19,914 bases of DNA, taken from positions 1 to 19,914 of the forward strand of contig JAHFAK010000029.1 of assembly GCA_023250585.1 (NCBI GenBank), in the 5' to 3' direction. The translations under genes were made by a program, and so were the position numbers. This document shows, piece by piece, positions 1-10,854 of the stretch. The stretch is from Deltaproteobacteria bacterium. GTDB lineage: Bacteria > Bdellovibrionota_F > JAHFAK01. The notes under the pieces are model-generated. The model was given only the letters and a program-made list of their open reading frames with translations. It had not been told where the DNA came from and searched no databases. Within the stretch, counting starts at the first letter, position 1, and every line of letters starts with the position of its first letter.

Positions 1-1
1 T

Positions 2-2592
<2,591 letters not shown>

Positions 2593-2611
2593 GGATGAAT
2601 ATGTAAATAGA

Positions 2612-2695
2612 GTCATTGCGAGGCTCATGTAATGAGCCGAAGCAATCTTTCATGGAAGGAGAGAGCGCCACGCCGCTTTCGCGGCTCGCGATGAC
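2612..2695. repeat. Palindromic intergenic repeat between gyrB and gyrA
   Basis: An 84-bp element begins GTCATTGCGAG and ends CTCGCGATGAC, which are imperfect inverted ends. Inside are smaller hairpins: GGCTCAT/ATGAGCC on the left and GCCGC/GCGGC on the right. The motif GAAGCAATCT and these ends resemble the dispersed GTCATTGCGAG...GAAGCAATC repeats common in intergenic DNA of many bacteria. The element has no stop codon in the gyrA frame, so it artificially extends the gyrA open frame upstream. Confidence 0.7.
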
Positions 2696-2711
2696 AAAGA
2701 AGAAAGAATAT

Positions 2712-5225
2712 ATGGCAGAAAAAATTGAAACACCTAAACAAGAACTCAATAATGTTTTCCCTATTAATATCGAAGACGAGATGAAAGATTCGTACATGAA
2801 TTACGCGATGAGCGTAATCATTGGACGAGCGTTGCCTGACATTCGTGATGGGCTCAAGCCGGTACATAGGCGCGTGCTTTTTGCGATGCATGAGTTGTCA
2901 TCTGCGTATAATAAGCCATATAAAAAATCCGCAAGAATCGTCGGTGAAGTCATTGGTAAGTTTCATCCGCATGGCGATGTAGCGGTGTACGATACCATTG
3001 TTCGTATGGCGCAAGATTTTTCTTTGCGTTATCCATTAATTGATGGGCAAGGTAACTTCGGTTCCATCGATGGAGATCCTCCAGCAGCAATGCGATATAC
3101 CGAAGTGCGCATGGCAAAGATTACCGATGATTTATTGGTTGATCTTGAAAAAGAGACCGTGGAGTGGAGCCCTAATTACGATGAATCTTTAAAAGAGCCG
3201 CAGGTATTACCAGCAAAGATTCCAAACCTTTTAATCAATGGTTCGAGCGGAATTGCTGTTGGTATGGCAACAAATATTCCTCCGCATAATATTAGCGAAA
3301 TTTTGGATGCACTCATTTTTCTCATCGATACTCCGAATGCACCACTTGATAAACTCATGAAAATAGTTCCTGGTCCTGATTTTCCTACAGCAGGAATTAT
3401 TAGCGGGCGGGCAGGAATTAAAAGCGCCTACACTGAAGGACGTGGGATAATCCAAATCAAAGGAAAATACGAAGTAGAACCTATTGCGAAGACCGATCGA
3501 GAACGTATCGTTATTACTGAAATTCCGTATCAAGTTAATAAGGCACGCCTCATTGAACGAATCGCTGAGCTCGTACGCGATAAAAAAATCGTGGGTATCT
3601 CTGATCTACGAGATGAATCAGATAAAGATGGAATGCGTATTGTTATTGAGCTTAAAAAAGATATTCCTCCAACCATCATTATTAATCAGCTCTGCAAGCA
3701 TACGCCATTTCAAGATTCATTTGGTATTATCATGCTTGCGATCGTGAATAATAAACCAAAGATCGTAAATCTCAAAGAAGCACTTTCGCTTTTTATTGAT
3801 TTCCGAAAAGAAATAGTAATTAGAAGAACACGTTTTGAGCTTAAGAAAGCGCAAGCCCGTGCCCATATATTAGAAGGATTAAAGATCGCTCTTGATCATC
3901 TTGATGAAGTCATTGCGCTCATTAAAAAATCGAAGACTCCTGAAATAGCAAAAGAAGCTTTAATGAAAGAATTTAGTTTATCGGCTCTTCAATCCCAAGC
4001 TATTCTCGATATGCGTCTCCAACGTTTGACAGGACTCGAACGTCAAAAGATTCTGGATGAATTAAAAGAAATATTAGAAAAAGTTGAATATTACAAAAAA
4101 CTTCTTGCTGATGAAAAACTTATTTTCGGTATAATTAAAGATGAATTTAAAGAACTGAAAAAAAATTATGGAGATAAACGCAAGACCGAAATTGCTGATG
4201 CACAAGATACAGAGCTTACCTATGAAGATTTAATTAAAGACGAAGATGTCATAGTGACGGTCAGTCATGAAGGGTATATAAAACGTAATGATCTTTCTTT
4301 ATATCGATCACAACGCCGCGGTGGTAAAGGCGCAGCTTCTATGGGGACAAAAGAGGATGACTTTGTTCAAGCTCTCTATAGCACCAGTATGCATACGACA
4401 TTTTTATTCATTACCAATAGAGGAAAGCTCTACTGGCAAAAAGTCTATCAAATTCCTGAAGCATCACGAATTGCACGTGGGCGGCCGCTTATTAATCTTT
4501 TGAATTTATCACCAAATGAAAAAGTGAGAGCTATTTTACCGGTGAAAGAATTTATTGAAGGTTCCTTTATTGCTTGTGCAACTAAGAATGGCGTGGTGAA
4601 AAAGACGGATCTTATGTCTTTTGCGCATCCTCGTACTAATGGGATTATTGCTATTACGATAGACGATGGGGATGAATTAATTGCTGCAGAACTCACTACG
4701 GGAAAACAAGATATCTTGCTTTCAACGAAAACGGGGAAAGCAATTCGCTTTAACGAAGAAGAAGTTCGATCTACCGGTCGAGGAGCTCGTGGCGTCAAGG
4801 GTATAACCTTAAAAGAAAATGATCGTGTAGTGAGTATGGACGTTCTTAACCCTGGAGATGCAGTACTGACCGTAACTGAAAAAGGTTATGGCAAACGCAC
4901 GGATACCGAGGAATACCGGACACAAGGGCGAGGAGGCAGTGGAATCATTACAATTAAGACAACCGAGAAAAATGGTTTTGTCGTTGGAACAATTCAAGTT
5001 CAGGAAAATGACGAAATTATGCTGATTACGAATAAAGGAACTCTCATCAGAACTAAAGTAAAAGATATTTCTGTCTACGGCCGCTATGCTCAAGGTGTTC
5101 GCCTTATTAATGTTCAAGGTGATGAATATGTCGTCAGCGTTGCTCCCATTCGTGAAAGACTTGAAGGAGAAGAAGATCCTATCACTAATGAGAATGAAAA
5201 CACTAATACAGAAGTAGGAGCATAA
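2712..5225 (+). CDS. gyrA: DNA gyrase subunit A
   Basis: This is the DNA-cleaving subunit of gyrase. I chose the ATG at 2712 ([12 protein letters not shown]), giving 837 residues. The open frame extends to a TTG at 2616, but that part is the palindromic repeat. The winged-helix/tower core starts [19 protein letters not shown]. The catalytic tyrosine is Y129 in [10 protein letters not shown]. The quinolone-determining region reads [10 protein letters not shown], with valine at residue 90 where E. coli has S83 and an acidic D94 matching E. coli D87. The GyrA box QRRGGKG is at 534-540 and starts the beta-pinwheel C-terminal domain, which separates gyrase from topoisomerase IV. The protein ends in an acidic tail. 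It follows gyrB by 119 bp and is probably co-transcribed. Confidence 0.96.
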   Translation: MAEKIETPKQELNNVFPINIEDEMKDSYMNYAMSVIIGRALPDIRDGLKPVHRRVLFAMHELSSAYNKPYKKSARIVGEVIGKFHPHGDVAVYDTIVRMAQDFSLRYPLIDGQGNFGSIDGDPPAAMRYTEVRMAKITDDLLVDLEKETVEWSPNYDESLKEPQVLPAKIPNLLINGSSGIAVGMATNIPPHNISEILDALIFLIDTPNAPLDKLMKIVPGPDFPTAGIISGRAGIKSAYTEGRGIIQIKGKYEVEPIAKTDRERIVITEIPYQVNKARLIERIAELVRDKKIVGISDLRDESDKDGMRIVIELKKDIPPTIIINQLCKHTPFQDSFGIIMLAIVNNKPKIVNLKEALSLFIDFRKEIVIRRTRFELKKAQARAHILEGLKIALDHLDEVIALIKKSKTPEIAKEALMKEFSLSALQSQAILDMRLQRLTGLERQKILDELKEILEKVEYYKKLLADEKLIFGIIKDEFKELKKNYGDKRKTEIADAQDTELTYEDLIKDEDVIVTVSHEGYIKRNDLSLYRSQRRGGKGAASMGTKEDDFVQALYSTSMHTTFLFITNRGKLYWQKVYQIPEASRIARGRPLINLLNLSPNEKVRAILPVKEFIEGSFIACATKNGVVKKTDLMSFAHPRTNGIIAITIDDGDELIAAELTTGKQDILLSTKTGKAIRFNEEEVRSTGRGARGVKGITLKENDRVVSMDVLNPGDAVLTVTEKGYGKRTDTEEYRTQGRGGSGIITIKTTEKNGFVVGTIQVQENDEIMLITNKGTLIRTKVKDISVYGRYAQGVRLINVQGDEYVVSVAPIRERLEGEEDPITNENENTNTEVGA

Positions 5226-5277
5226 AATGTAGAGGTCCTTTACATGCGAGTTTTTCAGATTGTTCTGTAGATCCCCT

Positions 5278-5323
5278 GTCATCGCCGTGGAGACTTTGAT
5301 CTATAAGTCTTTGCGAGAATGAC
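5278..5323. repeat. Degenerate palindromic element downstream of gyrA
   Basis: The outer ends GTCATCGC and GCGAGAATGAC are imperfect inverse complements. The core is a perfect 6-bp stem, AGACTT (5291-5296) and AAGTCT (5305-5310). The ends resemble those of the gyrB-gyrA repeat, so this may be a decayed copy of the same family. It could also help terminate gyrA transcription, but no T-run follows. Confidence 0.35.
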
Positions 5324-5341
5324 TTCACATCTCCCAAGCCC

Positions 5342-5347
5342 TTGACA
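5342..5347 (+). promoter_or_regulatory. Possible -35 box (TTGACA) upstream of the helicase gene
   Basis: A consensus TTGACA lies 63 bp upstream of the GTG start. At 17 bp spacing the -10 position reads TAGTTA, a poor match apart from a TG-like extension before it. A dedicated promoter is therefore possible but only half supported. Confidence 0.35.
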
Positions 5348-5409
5348 AAAATACCGCATCGTGCTAGTTACGTGAGTATAAATTCATAGCGTTCAAAGGG
5401 ATTATAAGG

Positions 5410-8400
5410 GTGAGACGAATCATTCTCGAATCTAAGTTATATTTCATTGGTGTAACATTTGTAAGTTTGGTGAGTATTTCTTCATCTGCTTTTGCTGAAA
5501 ATAAATGTGGTGGGATATTTGGTGGAGAGAAGCAGAAGGGAAAGATCGTTGAAGAAGGGCAGCCAGAAGAAAGAGAAGAAGCAGAACATGCTGATACGCT
5601 CGCTCAAGAAACGCCTCCTGAATCAGTCGTCGAATCTATTTTTGCTACTCATGACAATACTGATGAGTATGCAGTACGAGTACAGGCAGTATTTCGAGAA
5701 CAAGTAGGGAAAGAAGTAAATGAGACTCTGAAATATTATCAACGTCCCTATACAGGTGATTATGGAGGAGAGCAGTTTAGGTTTTTGAAACAGATGCTGT
5801 TGCCGTATATAGGAGTACCTCTCAGAGAAGTACATATCGAACCGAAAGGGAAAGATACCGTTGTCGTTACGACCCCGTATCGGCAGTACACGATTATCAT
5901 TCATGAAGGAATAGCCGTAGATGATATTTATATAGAGCGAAGAGATACAGAGACGACGATTCATATCTCATCATCATATGGAGATTCAGCACACTATGTT
6001 CAGAATCTGATAGCGCTCAAGAATGCATTCAGAGCAGATGAGTGGGTAAATCCGTATTTAGCACATGAAGGCAAGCCTTTTCGATTACGACCCGAGCAGG
6101 TGGAATCAATAGAGTTCGCGCTTTCTCATAGACGCAATGGAAAGCCGAAGAAAGCACCGGTAGCATTAGTGGCCCAGCCAACGGGAATAGGTAAGACGGT
6201 AATCATGGAAGAAGTAGCGGAGCGATTTACCGGAAAGATACTGATCATAGCCGATCAAAATACATTGATAGAACAGATAGCAGAGCGGTTTCGTAAACGA
6301 TTCAGGGATAGAAGCATAGCCTTATTTAATGAAGGAGGATGCGATAATCCTACGGCGGATATAATCATAGGATCGAGACAAACCCTAGGAGGGAGGGGAT
6401 TTTATGAGTATTATAAACGAAATCACTTTCAGTTAATCATGGTAGATGAAGTTCATCATACGGGAGCGAGAGAATATCGAGAGATCATATCGTATTTTAT
6501 GCCAAGCTTGAAGATCTACGATGCGCTCTTGAGAACCCAAGAGTTGATTACGATGATAGAAGATGTCCCCGACACTCTCTATGAAACAATTGTTGAACTT
6601 CATTCCGGTGAGTCAATGAGTGAAGTGTTAGCTCATCATAATCTGACGATGGAACAGTATATCGAGTTTTTAAATAAGCACAGCAGTTTTACAGGGGTTC
6701 AAATAGATCCACAGGGATTAGGAGAAGCAGGGGTAGGCATACGCAGCGCTACGCAGAAACTCTTTGAAATACTTGAAGGGTTTAATATCACGAATGAAGC
6801 AAAAGTATTAATGAAGGGAATAGAGTTTCGTGATGCCGAGGACCGAGTGATAACCCCGCTCGAATTAATTGAGAGATTGAGAGGAAGTAAGCTTGTAGAG
6901 AATCCTAAGTATAGAAAGCTCTTGGGAGATGTCAGTGAGAAGCTCATAGGAATTCCCTTGAGAGAAGAGGATTTCGACTATGCGTTGAATGAACACGTAG
7001 GATTTGAGTTATTGTTAGGAGTGAGTGCGACGCCATGGCATGGAGACTACGATATTGTGAGGAAGATATTTCATGGGAATATATTATATGGGTATTTATA
7101 TGGGAAGAACGGAGACAATGGAGACTTGGAAGTACGGTATGACCATATGGTGAGAAATGCAATACAGATGGGAGATTTAGCACCGGTGTTAGAATATCAT
7201 ATCTTAGATGAAGGAGCGGGAGGGGGGGATATAGGCAAGGTCATAAGTGAAGAAGCGCTGCAATCAATAGCTCAAAGACTGAGCCAAGATGATTTACGCC
7301 AGTATCTGAGCTTAATCAAAGTTATTTTTACGAATAGTATTGATAATGCAGATGCGATTAATGAGTATTTTAATGAGCATTTAGGTCCGTATGGATATGT
7401 AGGAGAAGCATTACATAGTGATGTGCCGAAGGCTAAGAGAAAAGATATATTACGAGATTTAGGAAATCATAGGATCAATTCAGCAACAGCGATCAATATA
7501 TTTAATGAGGGATTGGATTTTCCCGAGATAGCAATGATTGTAATGTTGAAGGCGACATTATCGGCGCGGGTGTATTTACAGGAATTAGGAAGAGCATTGA
7601 GAATAGCGGCAGGAAAAGAGGGAATCATTGTCATTGATTTGGGGGGGAATTATCAGTTGGGAGAACAGCTTTTACAGGTAGTTGATATAGCGAAAGGATT
7701 ATCCCCTCAGATTGAGTTTTATGGGAAGAGGAAAGAACGAAGAGAAAGAGATCATGGAGATAGGCTGATATTAGATACGAAAGTACAAGAGTTATTTACT
7801 GCTGCCGTAGAGAAGAAAAGAATTATCGGTGATTTTATTACATCACTTATTTACGTGAAGGCAAATATCGATGCGTATATTACAGCGCAAGGTTCGAGTA
7901 GGACAACTGAATCACGGGAGATGCGAAGAAGTCCTTCGTATATATATAGTTCAATGTATACTAATTCAATTGGCAGCCTACAAGAAATCGTTGGGTGGTT
8001 GGTGAAACAATCTGAGGGGAAATTAGCAGTAGAGGATTTTAATAAAGAACCGGGGAAGTTTTCTGAACGGTTAACTGAGCTTGGGTTAGTTAAGTTAGTA
8101 TTACCTGTTGAGAATGTGAAGGCAAATATTGATGCGTATATTACAGCACGAGGTTCGAATAGGACAGTTGAATCACAAGCGATGGAAAGAGATCCTTCGT
8201 ATATATATAATTCAATGTATAATAATTATATTGTCAGCCTACAGAAAATCGTTGAGTGGTTGGCGAAACAATCTGAGGGGAAATTAGCAGTAGAGGATTT
8301 TAATAAAGAACCGGAGAAGTTTTCTGAACAGTTAACTGAGCTTGGGTTAGTTAAGTTAGTATTACCTATTGAGAATGTGAAGACAAATATTGATGCGTAT

Positions 8401-8874
8401 ATTACCGGGCGAGGTTCGAATCGGCAAGCTGAAGCACAGGCGATGGGAAGAAGTCCTTCGTATATAAAGAGTACACTGAATCATAATGTAATTGTCAGCC
8501 TACAGAAAATCGTTGAGTGGTTGGCGAAACAATCAGGGGGAGCCTTGACCATAGAAGACTTTAATAAAGAACCGGGGAAGTTTTCTGAACGGTTAACTGA
8601 GCTTGGGTTAGTTAAGTTAGTATTACCTGTTGAGAATGTGAAGGCAAATATTGATGCGTATATTACAGCGCGAGGTTCGAATAGGAGATCTGAATCGCTG
8701 GCGATGGGAAGAAATTCTACATATATATTGACTGCATTTGCTGAGAATTCAATTCTAAGTCTTCAAAAGACAGTACGTTGGTTGGCGAAACAATCAGGAG
8801 GAGCCTTGACCATAGAAGACTTTAACCTTGCTCCAGAGGAATTCAAGAAGAAGCTTAAAGAGTTGGGGTATTGA
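5410..8874 (+). CDS. DEVH-box superfamily 2 helicase with signal peptide and four C-terminal repeats
   Basis: This predicted 1154-residue ATP-dependent nucleic-acid helicase or translocase starts with GTG, with AAAGGGA as ribosome site. Residues 1-29 look like a Sec signal peptide: basic MRR, a hydrophobic core and an SSAFA-E cleavage site. An acidic low-complexity linker follows (about 33-75), then an unrecognised domain. Helicase motifs are motif I QPTGIGKT (256-263), motif II DEVH (346-349), motif III SAT (539-541) and motif VI QELGRALR (724-731), as in ResIII/type I restriction-like helicases. About 190 residues separate motifs II and III, far more than usual, so an extra domain is inserted there. 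From residue 816 four 87-residue repeats follow. Substrate and location are unknown. A helicase with an export signal would act outside the cytoplasm, conceivably in a host, but that is inference. Confidence 0.85.
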   Translation: MRRIILESKLYFIGVTFVSLVSISSSAFAENKCGGIFGGEKQKGKIVEEGQPEEREEAEHADTLAQETPPESVVESIFATHDNTDEYAVRVQAVFREQVGKEVNETLKYYQRPYTGDYGGEQFRFLKQMLLPYIGVPLREVHIEPKGKDTVVVTTPYRQYTIIIHEGIAVDDIYIERRDTETTIHISSSYGDSAHYVQNLIALKNAFRADEWVNPYLAHEGKPFRLRPEQVESIEFALSHRRNGKPKKAPVALVAQPTGIGKTVIMEEVAERFTGKILIIADQNTLIEQIAERFRKRFRDRSIALFNEGGCDNPTADIIIGSRQTLGGRGFYEYYKRNHFQLIMVDEVHHTGAREYREIISYFMPSLKIYDALLRTQELITMIEDVPDTLYETIVELHSGESMSEVLAHHNLTMEQYIEFLNKHSSFTGVQIDPQGLGEAGVGIRSATQKLFEILEGFNITNEAKVLMKGIEFRDAEDRVITPLELIERLRGSKLVENPKYRKLLGDVSEKLIGIPLREEDFDYALNEHVGFELLLGVSATPWHGDYDIVRKIFHGNILYGYLYGKNGDNGDLEVRYDHMVRNAIQMGDLAPVLEYHILDEGAGGGDIGKVISEEALQSIAQRLSQDDLRQYLSLIKVIFTNSIDNADAINEYFNEHLGPYGYVGEALHSDVPKAKRKDILRDLGNHRINSATAINIFNEGLDFPEIAMIVMLKATLSARVYLQELGRALRIAAGKEGIIVIDLGGNYQLGEQLLQVVDIAKGLSPQIEFYGKRKERRERDHGDRLILDTKVQELFTAAVEKKRIIGDFITSLIYVKANIDAYITAQGSSRTTESREMRRSPSYIYSSMYTNSIGSLQEIVGWLVKQSEGKLAVEDFNKEPGKFSERLTELGLVKLVLPVENVKANIDAYITARGSNRTVESQAMERDPSYIYNSMYNNYIVSLQKIVEWLAKQSEGKLAVEDFNKEPEKFSEQLTELGLVKLVLPIENVKTNIDAYITGRGSNRQAEAQAMGRSPSYIKSTLNHNVIVSLQKIVEWLAKQSGGALTIEDFNKEPGKFSERLTELGLVKLVLPVENVKANIDAYITARGSNRRSESLAMGRNSTYILTAFAENSILSLQKTVRWLAKQSGGALTIEDFNLAPEEFKKKLKELGY
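7855..8871 (+). repeat. Four in-frame 261-bp (87-residue) tandem repeats in the helicase gene
   Basis: The repeats start at 7855, 8116, 8377 and 8638, exactly 261 bp apart. The last is truncated to 78 codons before the stop. Each begins VK(A/T)NIDAYIT, continues with G-S-(S/N)-R and an E-A-M-(x)-R...(S/T)YI stretch resembling a helix-turn-helix, then SLQK(I/T)V.WL(A/V)KQS, and ends with a ...FNKEP.KFSE(R/Q)LTELGL stretch. The first halves differ while the second halves are almost identical at DNA level, which points to recent duplication or conversion. Confidence 0.93.
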
Positions 8875-8881
8875 GATGTAT

Positions 8882-8931
8882 CATGTTACCATATTGACAA
8901 ATAAGTAATATTTTGCCAATATAGTAACATG
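8882..8931 (+). promoter_or_regulatory. Operator-like inverted repeat over the AbiEi promoter and start codon
   Basis: CATGTTACCATATTG (8882-8896) and CAATATAGTAACATG (8917-8931) are inverse complements at 14 of 15 positions. The left arm contains a TTGACA -35 box (8894-8899) and the right arm ends in the ATG start codon itself. The -10 box is unclear: TATAGT at 8920 matches well but at 20 bp spacing. No Shine-Dalgarno sequence precedes the ATG. AbiEi-family antitoxins are known to repress their own operon through inverted repeats, so this is a plausible autoregulatory operator. Confidence 0.65.
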
Positions 8932-9501
8932 AATCGTCACAAAATTCTTATCTATTTTAAAAAGCATAAGATCGCTAAAACGTCTGAACTTATATCACTT
9001 TTAGGTAATAAAATGGCAATTATTCGTTTGGCTAATGAAGGAGTTCTCCAGCAAATAGCGAGAGGGTACTATACACTTCCTAAGTTTGATATTTTTTCCG
9101 GATTACTCATCTTAATTGCAAAGTATTATACCCATGGAATTGTATCTGGTCTTATGGCTGCAAAATATTATGATATAACCGATGAAAGCATAGATCGAAT
9201 TGATGTTGATATTGTCTATCCTCATAATATTCGTAATGATTTACTTAAGGTTAAAAGAATTCAACCGAAAAGACTGGTGGGCGTTAAGAAAGTTACTATC
9301 AAAGGATATTCCGTCAAGATATATAATCTTGAAAGGACATTGATTGACGTCTATCTAAAATATGAACGTGGAATTTTTTATAAAGTACTTAAACGAGCCC
9401 AGGCAAAGTATTCCATTAACGTTGATGCGATAAAACGCTATGATGCAGTTTTAAAAACAACTATTTTACACAATATCATGCAGGAATTAGCTGATGCATA
9501 A
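8929..9501 (+). CDS. AbiEi-type antitoxin / transcriptional repressor
   Basis: This 190-residue protein resembles AbiEi family antitoxins. It has an N-terminal winged helix (about 1-50: HKILIYFKKHKIAKTSEL, then the wing ANEGVLQQIARGYYTLP) followed by the basic C-terminal domain typical of the family (...IYNLERTLIDVYLKY...). Members bind operator DNA, repress their operon and counteract an AbiEii nucleotidyltransferase toxin in type IV toxin-antitoxin/phage-defence systems. It starts 54 bp after the helicase gene with its own palindromic promoter. No complete AbiEii gene follows. Only a short overlapping open frame remains before the inverted repeat at 9577, so this looks like an orphan antitoxin or solitary regulator. 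Confidence 0.75.
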   Translation: MNRHKILIYFKKHKIAKTSELISLLGNKMAIIRLANEGVLQQIARGYYTLPKFDIFSGLLILIAKYYTHGIVSGLMAAKYYDITDESIDRIDVDIVYPHNIRNDLLKVKRIQPKRLVGVKKVTIKGYSVKIYNLERTLIDVYLKYERGIFYKVLKRAQAKYSINVDAIKRYDAVLKTTILHNIMQELADA

Positions 9502-9622
9502 ACGTTTTATTGTACGAGCACGAAAGTTTATTAGGGCTCATAATCTCGTTACCTCTTTCCTCTCTCTAACATCTCTTATTTTCCTGTTCAATATATCAGG
9601 TACCCTACACTTAAAGTGCTGA
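9494..9622 (+). pseudogene. Possible truncated AbiEii toxin start (remnant)
   Basis: An ATG inside the AbiEi stop region (GATGCATAA) opens a 42-codon frame starting MHKRFIVRARKFIRAHN and ending in TGA at 9620-9622. The overlap matches the layout expected for a partner toxin gene. The frame runs into the left terminal inverted repeat at 9577, and nothing downstream of the right repeat continues it. No nucleotidyltransferase motif is present. The remnant idea rests on position only, and a random short frame is possible. Confidence 0.3.
9577..9612 (+). repeat. Left terminal inverted repeat flanking the AAA ATPase gene
   Basis: This 36-bp sequence (core CCTGTTCAATATATC then GGTACCCTACAC) matches the reverse complement of 10855-10890 at 33 of 36 positions. 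The inner 30 bp match at 28. Together the two copies bracket a 1.3-kb unit containing one gene. I see no clear target-site duplication at the outer edges. Confidence 0.85.
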
Positions 9623-9650
9623 GGGGGATTAAAAAATAATAAATTGTGCC

Positions 9651-9687
9651 TTTACTTTATTGCTAAAATAGTTTACATTTTAGCAAT
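9651..9687 (+). promoter_or_regulatory. Promoter and perfect 11-bp palindrome abutting the ATPase start
   Basis: TTTACT (9651-9656) and TACATT (9674-9679) form a -35/-10 pair with 17 bp spacing, each matching consensus at four of six bases. A perfect inverted repeat ATTGCTAAAAT (9659-9669) / ATTTTAGCAAT (9677-9687) overlaps it and ends directly at the ATG (9688). There is no ribosome site. The layout suggests a leaderless transcript controlled by a repressor bound to the palindrome. Confidence 0.6.
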
Positions 9688-10851
9688 ATGATTAAGCGAT
9701 CTATTCAATTTAATACCAAGAGGTCTTTTTTTCTCTTTGGTCCACGACAAACAGGAAAAAGTACTCTCATTAATTTACTCTTAGAAAAGAATACATTAGT
9801 CATCAATCTGTTACATCGAGAAGAATTTTTAAAGTTTGAAAAGGAGCCAACATTATTTCGGCAGGAAGTACTAACACACCAAAAGAAATATCCGAACTCT
9901 TGGGTATTTGTTGATGAAATTCAAAAAATACCTACCTTACTCGATGAAATACATGATCTTATTGAATCAAAAAAAATAAAATTTATTCTTACCGGTTCAA
10001 GTGCACGAAAACTAAAGAGAGGAGGAGCGAATTTACTTGCAGGAAGAGCGACAACCTATCATTTATTCCCATTAACCTTTCAAGAGCTTGGCGATGAGTT
10101 TGATCTTGAAAAAGCATTACGCTATGGAACATTACCAGCGTCCTATCTTTCAGCAAACGATGATGCCTATGATTTTTTATCATCATATGTTGTGACGTAT
10201 TTAAAAGAGGAAATTCAGGAAGAGGGGATTGTGCGGAATTTAGGAAACTTTGCACGATTCTTAGATGTGGTTGCAGCCAATGATGGAGAACTCGTCAATT
10301 TTTCGAATATTAGCCGAGAATGTAGCATTCCAATAAAGACAGTACAGTCATATTACGATATACTTGAGGATACTCTTATCGCTCATCGACTGCTTCCTTG
10401 GACAAGAAGTGTGAGAAAACGTTTAGTTGTCCATCCGAAATACTATTTATTCGATACGGGTGTTACTAATCAATTAAGTGGTACATTGTATCAGAAGTTG
10501 AATTCAGTGGTTCGTGGGAGAAGATTTGAGCAGTTTATCATCTTAGAGACACTGCGAACTATTACCTATGCAAAGAGCCCGCTTAAGCTGTTTTTTTGGC
10601 GGAATAATACAGGTACAGAAGTTGATTTTATCTTGGTAAGAGGCGAAGAACCTATTGCAGGCATTGAAATTAAATCAACACCATATCCCCACTTAGTTGA
10701 TTGTACGGGGTTAAAAGCATTGGCCGAAGATTATCCAAGGATACGAAAAATTATTGTAGCTAATGTTACAAGACCATATCATCTCGATGATGTTGAAGTT
10801 ATCCCATGGAAAACCTATATGAAAACATTGGAAGAAGATTTTCTCCATTAA
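9688..10851 (+). CDS. AAA+ ATPase of the AAA_14/DUF4143 family
   Basis: This 387-residue protein has Walker A GPRQTGKST (18-26), Walker B WVFVDE (D76, E77) and the sensor-like LTGSSARK (101-108) typical of AAA_14. A middle winged-helix-like segment follows (about 200-240, ISRECSIPIKTVQSYYDIL). The C-terminal DUF4143 region resembles a PD-(D/E)xK nuclease fold, with candidate residues E281, D313 and E327-x-K329 (GIEIKS). The biochemical role of the family is not established; members are common in accessory regions of bacteria and archaea. Here the gene is the only one between two 36-bp inverted repeats, with the stop codon three bases before the right repeat, so it appears to be carried as a discrete unit. 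No transposase lies in the window. Confidence 0.88.
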   Translation: MIKRSIQFNTKRSFFLFGPRQTGKSTLINLLLEKNTLVINLLHREEFLKFEKEPTLFRQEVLTHQKKYPNSWVFVDEIQKIPTLLDEIHDLIESKKIKFILTGSSARKLKRGGANLLAGRATTYHLFPLTFQELGDEFDLEKALRYGTLPASYLSANDDAYDFLSSYVVTYLKEEIQEEGIVRNLGNFARFLDVVAANDGELVNFSNISRECSIPIKTVQSYYDILEDTLIAHRLLPWTRSVRKRLVVHPKYYLFDTGVTNQLSGTLYQKLNSVVRGRRFEQFIILETLRTITYAKSPLKLFFWRNNTGTEVDFILVRGEEPIAGIEIKSTPYPHLVDCTGLKALAEDYPRIRKIIVANVTRPYHLDDVEVIPWKTYMKTLEEDFLH

Positions 10852-10854
10852 CGA

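Noticed and set aside
2616-2711. Upstream extension of gyrA from TTG at 2616
   Set aside because: The sequence is a palindromic intergenic repeat. The ATG at 2712 gives the expected GyrA N-terminus and catalytic-tyrosine position.
4809-5282. 157-codon open frame on the minus strand opposite the end of gyrA
   Set aside because: It lies almost wholly opposite the conserved GyrA C-terminal domain, has low-complexity hydrophobic/Asn-rich composition and no family motif. It is a shadow frame.
7855-8871. CRISPR-like array
   Set aside because: Repeat units are 261 bp, in frame and protein-coding, with no short-repeat/spacer pattern.
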